Source: Roseomonas sp. KE0001
GTDB taxonomy: Bacteria > Pseudomonadota > Alphaproteobacteria > Acetobacterales > Acetobacteraceae
Reading direction: 5' to 3'
Assembly (NCBI RefSeq): GCF_016107285.1
Contig: NZ_RCVQ01000014.1
Location: 1-62,842, forward strand
DNA length: 62,842 nt
The position numbers and the translations under genes were made by a program. Below are positions 57,354 through 62,842 of the stretch, piece after piece (position 1 is the first letter of the stretch; each line of letters starts with the position of its first letter). The notes under the pieces are model-generated. The model did not search any database and was not told the origin of the DNA. It saw only the letters and a program-made list of their open reading frames with translations.

Positions 57354-57705
57354 ATAGCAGCCCGCTGAGCGCTTCCAGCAGGCGCTCGTCATCTGGGCGG
57401 AGCGCAATGCCACCCGCCTGCGGACGCTGCTTCCGTACGCTTTCCCAGAATAGGCGCCACGACTTCGCGGTCCTGCCATCGACGTCGGCAATCCAGGCGG
57501 TGCATCCGGGCGCACCAAGCGGAACGTTGTAGCCATCGCTCACCCACGTGGAATGCTCGAGACGCAGCGAGGCATCCAGCAAGAGCATGTTGCGGGCGGC
57601 TGCCAAAACATCGTCGATGTGTGCCGGGAGCTGAACCGCCTCGCAACACTCTTCGAGCGGCAAAGCTTCAGTTGAGGAAACCTCGATCAACAGCACCCTC
57701 GGCAT
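57286..57705 (-). CDS. Hypothetical protein between the 35-bp repeats
   Basis: A 139-residue protein of unknown family (MPRVLLIEVSSTEALPLEECCE..., TWVSDGYNVPLGAPGCTAWIADVDGRTAKSWRLFWESVRK). The 3' end overlaps the convergent zinc-ribbon gene by 68 bases. The C-terminal tail is polar and low-complexity (SSGDAGVPPQSSQQASRAD), so the real end may lie earlier. No signal or membrane segment. Confidence 0.5.
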   Translation of the reverse strand: MPRVLLIEVSSTEALPLEECCEAVQLPAHIDDVLAAARNMLLLDASLRLEHSTWVSDGYNVPLGAPGCTAWIADVDGRTAKSWRLFWESVRKQRPQAGGIALRPDDERLLEALSGLLSTASSGDAGVPPQSSQQASRAD

Positions 57706-57765
57706 GTCCGTACCCTTTCGCCTGCGCGGCTTCAGGTTACGGCGTGTCGTGGCAATGGAGAGGTC

Positions 57766-57800
57766 GCGTGGACGGCGGGCGGCAGGCGTTCTTCAGGAGG
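57766..57800 (+). repeat. 35-bp direct repeat, copy 2
   Basis: An exact copy of 56428-56462. It continues into a short frame reading VDGGRQAFFRRRAVYDA followed by a stop. This may represent the former end of tniQ or a fragment of a second tniQ copy. Confidence 0.9.
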
Positions 57801-57904
57801 AGGGCTGTGTACGATGCCTGAGTGGGTGCGTCTCAGGACACCTGTTCCAAGGTCCAGTCCGCCTTGGTCCCGCCTAGCGCCTCAGGCGTTCGGTCATTCA
57901 TTTA

Positions 57905-57928
57905 CTGCAAACCTTGCAATTAATGCAG
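57905..57928. promoter_or_regulatory. Candidate operator before the antitoxin gene
   Basis: Nested inverted repeats: TGCAA-N3-TTGCA (57906-57918) and an outer CTGCA ... TGCAG pair (57905-57909, 57924-57928), ending 36 bases before the start codon. They probably bind the antitoxin itself for autoregulation. Confidence 0.5.
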
Positions 57929-57964
57929 ATAACCTCCAGATTGGAGCCGAAATTGGAGGTAGCC

Positions 57965-58417
57965 ATGGCGACCCAGGTTGAGATGCAGGCCAGTGCGGAG
58001 GAACTTGACCGCGTCAGGCGGGAGGTGAGGGCGCTGCGGTCGACCGTGGCGCGAGCGCGGGGGAACGCGAAGGTGGAGGTGAATTCCGGCACCCTGCGCG
58101 TCCTGCTCAAGGTCTTAGAGGGCATGACCTTCAAGGGTCCGGCGGGAGCCGGTGCAGTGGCGTCCAGGCTCCCGAAGGCGGAGCAGCAGGCACCCCTCCC
58201 CGATGAAATCAGCCCGCAGGAGGCTGCCGCTATCCTGCAGATGTCCCGCCCCTCCGTCATGAGGCTGATTGAGAAGGGATTGCTGCATCCGCGCAAGGTT
58301 CACAGCCGGAACAAGCTATCCCGCACCGAGGTGCTGGCTTACCAACGGGCCCACACTAAAACTCAGAGGGAAGCACTCGACAGCATCGCTCAACTGACGG
58401 ATGAGTACGACTTCTGA
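57965..58417 (+). CDS. Antitoxin with excisionase-type HTH
   Basis: A 150-residue protein. Residues about 80-130 (EISPQEAAAILQMSRPSVMRLIEKGLL, RTEVLAYQRAH) are a MerR/excisionase-type DNA-binding domain; the N-terminal half is helical. This form is typical of antitoxins paired with PIN toxins. The ATG at 57965 follows a GGAGG site. The toxin gene begins 21 bases downstream. Confidence 0.82.
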   Translation: MATQVEMQASAEELDRVRREVRALRSTVARARGNAKVEVNSGTLRVLLKVLEGMTFKGPAGAGAVASRLPKAEQQAPLPDEISPQEAAAILQMSRPSVMRLIEKGLLHPRKVHSRNKLSRTEVLAYQRAHTKTQREALDSIAQLTDEYDF

Positions 58418-58438
58418 ACGAGGGTAGTCCGAAGCTAG

Positions 58439-59020
58439 ATGGAAGTCGCCGTCTTAGATGCCTGCATCCTGTTCCAAGGCAAGCTGACCGATCTCCTGCT
58501 CTGCCTCGCCGAGGCAAAAGCTTTCGAGCCGGTTTGGTCCGACGAAATTCATCTCGAATGGAAGAGGAACTTGGCCCTGAGCATGAGCATCCCGGTGGAC
58601 AAGATTGATTATCGGCACGCGGAGATGGAGAGGGCCTTTCCGGCCGCCAATGTACCAGGCGACGCTTCTCTGACGGCCACCATCCAGGCGATGTGCAAAA
58701 CCGCCGCGCAGCGCAAGGATGCCCACGTCGTCGCCAGCGCGGTCAACGCAGAAGCGGGCAGCATCGTGACCCACAACATCAAAGACTTTCATGGAACCGT
58801 GCTCGCGCACTACCGCCTGGCGAAGCACAGGCCGGATCCATTCTGCGCCGGTCTACTCGCCAGTCAGCAGGCGGAGGCCCTCGCGGGCCTCCGGGCACAC
58901 CGTGCCAGCCTCAAGAGGACACCCATGAATGCCACGGAGTATGTCAATTATCTTGCGGGGCCCAAGTTCGGGATGGCGAAACTCTCCACGGCACTCCGGG
59001 ATCACCTCGGTTCCATCTGA
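58439..59020 (+). CDS. PIN-domain toxin
   Basis: A 193-residue PIN protein: VLDACILFQGKLTDLLLCLAEA (first acid), WSDEIHLEWKRNL, RKDAHVVASAVNAEAGSIVTHNIKDF (conserved acids and TxN). It should be a ribonuclease neutralised by the upstream antitoxin. Length and motifs match PIN_3-type toxins with a helical C-terminal tail. It forms a bicistronic unit in the cargo of the transposition module and may stabilise it. Confidence 0.87.
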   Translation: MEVAVLDACILFQGKLTDLLLCLAEAKAFEPVWSDEIHLEWKRNLALSMSIPVDKIDYRHAEMERAFPAANVPGDASLTATIQAMCKTAAQRKDAHVVASAVNAEAGSIVTHNIKDFHGTVLAHYRLAKHRPDPFCAGLLASQQAEALAGLRAHRASLKRTPMNATEYVNYLAGPKFGMAKLSTALRDHLGSI

Positions 59021-59038
59021 GACAAGGCGCCTGGTGCA

Positions 59039-59974
59039 CTACTGACTGGCTATGACGCCCAGCAACATCCCTGACGTCTCCATCAAATAGGTCTCCGTCG
59101 CCGCCAGGAGCTCCAGGTGCTCGCCCCCGGCCTCTGCACGCGACAGGCCCGGCTGCACGATGAAGACGGCGAACTCCCGCTCGGCGCTGCGGATCATGCT
59201 CTCTAGCTTTCGCAGGGCGACCAAGTTGCCCCGCTCGAACCGGCTCGGGGCCGCCCACGCCAGGCGCTTGCCCTCGCGTGACAGAAGGTGGCGGAACAGT
59301 GCCTCGGCGTCGTCCCGCCAGCGGACGCACTTCTGCGCCTGGCCGCAGACCACGTAGAGGTCGTCCAGCCTCGCGCCCGGCTTCGCCCCTTCGGAGTACT
59401 TGCAGTGGTAGAGGTGCACGACGATGCAGTCGGGCGTGGCCCTGATGGCGACCACGTCGGCGGCCTCGCCCGCGTCGTCGTCATCGAAGACGATGTCGAA
59501 CGCCTCGTTCCCCGTCTGCGCGAGCAGGTGCCGGATCACCTTGTGCTGCACCGCGTCGGGGCGCTTCTGCGCCTTCTGCGACTCCTTGCGGATGGCGGTG
59601 CCCGTCCAATCCCAGGCGGCGATGCGCTCGCGGGGGTACGGGATGCGCCCCGTCATGCCTTGCGGGAAGAACAGCTCATTATCGAGCAGCACGGCGCCGT
59701 TCGCGAAATGGACCCAGGGGGGATTGTCTGCCAGCCAGTCGCCGAGCGGCGTACGCCTGCCGCCGATGTTGATGTAGGCCGGTGGGCCGCCTGCGGGGAA
59801 GTAGCGGACGCCGTTTGCCCCGAACCGGAATTCGAAATCGGCGGATCTGGAGTCGTCGCCCCCTGCCGGAGGCGTGCTTGAGGCGACACAACCCGGCCCG
59901 ATATGCGCCGCAACGATTGCAGCGTAGCTCCCGAAGCCCTTCAGCCCCGTCCCCGGCTTCCCACCCTCGGACAT
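59039..59974 (-). CDS. PD-(D/E)XK-type protein, likely restriction/defence related
   Basis: A 311-residue protein. The central segment HKVIRHLLA, DIVFDDDDAGEAADVVAIRA, IVVHLYHCKYSEGAKPGARLDDLYVVCGQAQKCVRW has the acid and lysine layout of a restriction-endonuclease fold. It resembles the C-terminal part of large helicase-nuclease proteins from memory. No helicase motif is present, so it may be a detached domain or a stand-alone nuclease. The C-terminal part (LLAATETYLMETSGMLLGVIAS) is unrecognised. It ends 18 bases from the convergent PIN gene. Confidence 0.68.
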   Translation of the reverse strand: MSEGGKPGTGLKGFGSYAAIVAAHIGPGCVASSTPPAGGDDSRSADFEFRFGANGVRYFPAGGPPAYINIGGRRTPLGDWLADNPPWVHFANGAVLLDNELFFPQGMTGRIPYPRERIAAWDWTGTAIRKESQKAQKRPDAVQHKVIRHLLAQTGNEAFDIVFDDDDAGEAADVVAIRATPDCIVVHLYHCKYSEGAKPGARLDDLYVVCGQAQKCVRWRDDAEALFRHLLSREGKRLAWAAPSRFERGNLVALRKLESMIRSAEREFAVFIVQPGLSRAEAGGEHLELLAATETYLMETSGMLLGVIASQ

Positions 59975-60066
59975 GGGAGCGGTAGGGCCGATTAGTAGCC
60001 ATTTAGGTCCATGGCGCGGGTGAAAGGGCTCCCCTTACTGCCTCTCTCCCTTATCATGGGAGGCGA

Positions 60067-60570
60067 ATGGATGCAGCTGGAGGCACGAAGATGGCACCGC
60101 GACAGAGATGGGCGTCCGACGCAGCTCGCCTTCTCAATGCCTACGAGGGCGCTGTGCAGAGCGGTAGCTTCTGGCTCATCGCCGAAGGTCTGGCAGATCC
60201 GAGCCGCGCGGAGATTCTGAAAAGAATCCGGGCGCCAAAGGCGAAGGAGCGGCTTGAGAACATCATCGCCGCGTTGGAAGCGGCAAAGGCTTCTGGGCAG
60301 CTCCTGCCGAAGGATCAGCCAACACCGCATCCGTTCTGGACCATGGACAATCTTCGCGGCGCCCTGAGTTGGTACGAGACGCCCGAAGGCCTCAGGCAGT
60401 TGGCGCACAGTGCGCTCGCCCGTGACACTCAGAGGCGACTGATGGCCTTCACGGAGCGGCTGCGATCAGATGGTGGCGATCATCGACCGAAGGGACGGTG
60501 CTCCGGCTCGGATGATGTCTCGGATAATTGCCGCTCGATGGCCGCATCGACTTCCTTGTCCGTGGCGTAG
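60067..60570 (+). CDS. Hypothetical protein
   Basis: A 167-residue soluble helical protein (WASDAARLLNAYEGAVQSGSFWLIAEGL, RLENIIAALEAAKASG, ALSWYETPEGLRQLAHSALA). A GGAGG site lies before the ATG. The last 30 residues are low-complexity and overlap the convergent gene by 91 bases. No family recognised. Confidence 0.5.
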   Translation: MDAAGGTKMAPRQRWASDAARLLNAYEGAVQSGSFWLIAEGLADPSRAEILKRIRAPKAKERLENIIAALEAAKASGQLLPKDQPTPHPFWTMDNLRGALSWYETPEGLRQLAHSALARDTQRRLMAFTERLRSDGGDHRPKGRCSGSDDVSDNCRSMAASTSLSVA

Positions 60571-61013
60571 TATCCAATCCGCTGCGGAGCGCCCCCAGGA
60601 ATGTACAGGAACAATACAAAGGCCGAGGGAACAGGAGGCTCAAGGCGATAAACGAGGAATGGCCACCGCGAGCTGTTGAGCAAGGTCTGCTTCTGAACGC
60701 TGCTCAGTTTTGCGTTACGGGTGTCATCGCCAGTGCCCTGCGATTTCATCGCCTGCAGATCTTTAAGAATAGCTTCCCTGACCTGGCGCCGAAGTTTCGA
60801 ACGCTCCATTGCATTGAGGTGACCGGAGGCAGCACCGGATCCAGATCCGGATCCGCTTTCGGCCTCTCCGCCAGAACCACCGTTGCCAGACTTGCCCGTC
60901 GCCGAACCGTCCTCATCCGCCGCTTGCTTTGTGCCACGCGCTCGCGGATCTTCGTTACTCGCCAACTCAGTTCCCCTTCGATGGAGAGGCGAAGCATTAT
61001 CAAGGGAAGGCAT
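60480..61013 (-). CDS. Hypothetical protein with Ser/Gly linker
   Basis: A 177-residue protein. A polar N-terminal region contains a Gly/Ser/Glu-rich linker (SGNGGSGGEAESGSGSGSGAASG), then a helix (MERSKLRRQVREAILKDLQAM) and a compact C-terminal domain (WPFLVYRLEPPVPSAFVLFLYIPGGAPQRIGYYATDKEVDAAIERQLSE). Not recognised. It is probably cotranscribed with the gene ending at 61077, 63 bp upstream. Confidence 0.55.
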   Translation of the reverse strand: MPSLDNASPLHRRGTELASNEDPRARGTKQAADEDGSATGKSGNGGSGGEAESGSGSGSGAASGHLNAMERSKLRRQVREAILKDLQAMKSQGTGDDTRNAKLSSVQKQTLLNSSRWPFLVYRLEPPVPSAFVLFLYIPGGAPQRIGYYATDKEVDAAIERQLSETSSEPEHRPFGR

Positions 61014-61076
61014 ACCTGTCGACGTGACCAGGCTGCGACTGCTTAGGCTGACTTCCGCTTGCGGCCCTCGTGATCG

Positions 61077-61514
61077 TCAATGAAACCAGGGCAGAACCAG
61101 ACGGCGGCGTCCCAGCTCAAACCCTGCAGGATCCGCCCACGACACCCTCGCGGCTTCCGCCGCCGCTCCCGGTGCCTGCCACTCGGAGGCACCCTTGCTA
61201 ACCTTGGTCCAAACTGCGCCGAGCTCCGCGGACTGCGCCGCCGGGTCGGCAGGCAGGCGCCCGGGCCTGCAGACCAGAGCTTGCTCGAATCCTTCGTCAC
61301 CCCTGGGCTTCCGGTCCAGCAGCAGGGTGGACCCGCCCCCCTCGATGTCGAGGGTGAAGCCGTCTGGCGCACCCCGGGCGTTCAGGCGGCGGGCAGCAAC
61401 CGTGGCGGTCCGGGCCAGGTGCAGCAGCTGGCGGATGGGGTTCCCGGCGACCTGCTCGTCCAGGGCGTACTGGTGGGGCAACGTCAGCCTGTCGCCAATC
61501 TTCAGCTCAGCCAT
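61077..61514 (-). CDS. Hypothetical protein
   Basis: A 145-residue soluble protein of unknown function (LKIGDRLTLPHQYALDEQVAGNPIRQLLHLARTATVAARRL, GFTLDIEGGGSTLLLDRK). It is divergent from the second tniQ gene, separated by about 210 bp that contain GTCGCC/GGCGAC repeats around 61605-61645. Its product might act with the protein encoded just downstream. Confidence 0.5.
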   Translation of the reverse strand: MAELKIGDRLTLPHQYALDEQVAGNPIRQLLHLARTATVAARRLNARGAPDGFTLDIEGGGSTLLLDRKPRGDEGFEQALVCRPGRLPADPAAQSAELGAVWTKVSKGASEWQAPGAAAEAARVSWADPAGFELGRRRLVLPWFH

Positions 61515-61727
61515 CGATGACCCCGCGCGCGACCGCGCCCGGGATGGGCCGCCAGCAGCCGAAATGACGCCAAAACCTATCCTTGTTTCCTAATCGGAAT
61601 TGCGTCGCCTAAGGCTTGCGTCGGGCTACGTTGGGCGACGTCGAGCGTGTGGCGGTAGGATTAGGGGACTGTTCGCCCTCGCCTGCCGATCGACTGTAGG
61701 CGTGCTGTCCTTGTAGTGTGCGGCGCC

Positions 61728-62750
61728 ATGCCGCTACCGCCACAGCCGCGCCTCCCGCCAGGCTACCTGTCGCCAGAGGGTGCGCCACGTCCACACAGCC
61801 TTGGCCTGACACCGTCCGCGGACGAAAGCCTCCAAAGCTACATCTTCCGTCTCGCCAATCGGCGGCGGACAGAGACGCCGAAAGCCCTGGGTGAGCGATT
61901 GGGCTTCAAGGGACTCGCGTCACGTGCGTCTCTCAACTCTGTCGAGAGGCTTGCCTTGGAGGCGTCGGTTCCCTTTGAATCCTTGCTGCCGCTCTGGCGC
62001 GGCGACCCGCACTCCCCCTTTGTCCTGTTCTGGAACCACGAGCTTCCCGGCAGCGCTTTGGACTTCGGGTTGCAAGAGGGGCGCAAGGTGTGCCCCGAGT
62101 GTCTGGCTGAACGCGGACGGCACCTAGCCGTCTGGGACCTGTCCTTTATCTCAGCATGCCCGGTCCACCGCAAAGCCCTCGTGGACAAGTGTCATGCGTG
62201 CGAGAACCCGATCAAGTGGAAAGGCAACGGTTTAGCATGGTGTGGCTGCCGAAAGGGCGGCGACCTGACGAAAGCCCCGGCGGCGCCGGTCACGCCTGAG
62301 CAGGCGAACGCCACGGCCTGCGTCCAGGGATTGTTGGGCGATCCTCAGTTCACCGAGGAGGGGACCGGCGTCCTGGCCCTGCCGCCGTTCCGTAACATGG
62401 CGCACGCCCAAGTTATCGAGTTCCTGGTCCGCCTTGGGCTCGACGCGGCCGCGACGCGCCCGCGGCGGTATTTCTTCGGCTTCGAGAACATGGGCGACGT
62501 CGAGGTGCCGCCGCATGAGGCGCTGGCCCGCTCTTTGGCAGCGGTCCGGAACTGGCCCGCGGGATTTCACGCCGAACTCGACAACATGCGGAGGCTCCAT
62601 CTCACGGACGTCACCACGGCGACGCAAAAGGTGACCAAGGGCATCGTGCGCTGGGCGACGCCGCTGCCCAACGGTGGCGGGTGGGCGATCAAGCAGGCAG
62701 TGAAGGACTACAGGCGCGCGGCGCGAGAGTTGGACGCGCGGAGCCCTTGA
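61728..62750 (+). CDS. tniQ: Second, shorter TniQ-family target selector
   Basis: A 340-residue TniQ protein from the ATG at 61728; a GTG at 61716 is possible. The TniQ start is DESLQSYIFRLANRR. A zinc-ribbon region follows: CPECLAERGRHLAVWDLSFISACPVHRKALVDKCHACENPIKW, then CGC. Unlike the first TniQ it lacks the long HTH series. It lies without its own TniA/TniB in the window, on the same strand as the tni genes. It may offer the same TniB/TniA machinery another target, or belong to a neighbouring element beyond the edge. Confidence 0.88.
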   Translation: MPLPPQPRLPPGYLSPEGAPRPHSLGLTPSADESLQSYIFRLANRRRTETPKALGERLGFKGLASRASLNSVERLALEASVPFESLLPLWRGDPHSPFVLFWNHELPGSALDFGLQEGRKVCPECLAERGRHLAVWDLSFISACPVHRKALVDKCHACENPIKWKGNGLAWCGCRKGGDLTKAPAAPVTPEQANATACVQGLLGDPQFTEEGTGVLALPPFRNMAHAQVIEFLVRLGLDAAATRPRRYFFGFENMGDVEVPPHEALARSLAAVRNWPAGFHAELDNMRRLHLTDVTTATQKVTKGIVRWATPLPNGGGWAIKQAVKDYRRAARELDARSP

Positions 62751-62842
62751 GCCTTAGCTTGGATAAGGCACTCAGACACCGAGACTCAGGTTGCTCGCGG
62801 CACGCCATCGCGGCCTCCGGCGAGGCGGGGTAACTCCCGTAT
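62751..62842. other. Right edge of the window, possible element end
   Basis: Ninety bases after the second tniQ. ACTCAG occurs twice in 62770-62797. A transposon end could begin here, but too little sequence is available to decide. Confidence 0.3.

Noticed and set aside
50360-62797. CTGAG/CTCAG motifs as transposon-end repeats
   Set aside because: Only five to six bases are shared and the copies are irregularly spaced; this is not above chance in such DNA.

Overview
The window is GC-rich and densely packed, with genes on both strands. Its codon use, Rieske/Mo arsenite oxidase and plasmid-type small genes fit an alphaproteobacterium, most likely Rhodospirillales/Acetobacteraceae. That assignment is inference; no rRNA, tRNA or housekeeping marker is present. 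The content is accessory: metal and metalloid resistance on the left, defence and plasmid-type genes in the middle, and a Tn7/Tn5053-like transposition module on the right. It reads as a plasmid or genomic island.

Metals, 1-21 kb. The left edge cuts a Zn/Cd/Pb-type P1B ATPase, preceded by a one-domain HMA protein and a divergent MerR-family regulator with a perfect operator. Next come a YncE-like beta-propeller and an arsR-arsC-arsB-arsH operon with an apparently leaderless arsR. After a poorly coding stretch there is a copper operon: cupredoxin, CopA multicopper oxidase, CopB, pseudoazurin-like protein, CopR/CopS, DUF411 protein, a candidate Cys-rich peptide and a Met-rich lipoprotein. A second copper block holds a CopZ-like chaperone and a Cu(I) ATPase on two divergent CueR-type promoters, then a Cys-rich secreted protein, a four-helix copper-storage protein, an RTX-repeat protein and a DUF305 protein.

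Arsenic, 21-36 kb. aioB-aioA-cytC-moeA (arsenite oxidase, its cytochrome and a molybdenum cofactor enzyme) read leftward from a clear sigma-54 promoter with two upstream inverted repeats. A DUF4365 nuclease-like gene separates them from a second leftward unit: pstS-like, arsR-arsC fusion, GAPDH, arsJ, aioX, aioS, aioR. An ArsR-type operator heads that unit. The layout suggests that ArsR derepression, AioXSR sensing of arsenite and sigma-54 activation of aioBA are coupled.

Middle, 36-50 kb. Two tandem paralogous unknown proteins follow paired palindromes. After them come small hypotheticals, a CoiA-like protein, a large PIN-domain protein divergent from a split SIR2/DUF4020 pair, a DUF6634 protein and a soluble FtsH-like AAA protease.

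Transposition module, 50.6-62.8 kb. A TnsA-like protein lacking the usual catalytic lysine motif is followed by tightly coupled TniA/TnsB, TniB/TnsC and a 600-residue TniQ with a C-terminal series of HTH repeats. Cargo-like genes follow: a 35-bp direct repeat of the tniQ 3' end, a zinc-ribbon protein, an antitoxin/PIN pair, a PD-(D/E)XK-type protein and several unknowns. A second short TniQ lies at the right edge. The most interesting part is this element with two target selectors and a degenerate TnsA. Its ends could not be located.
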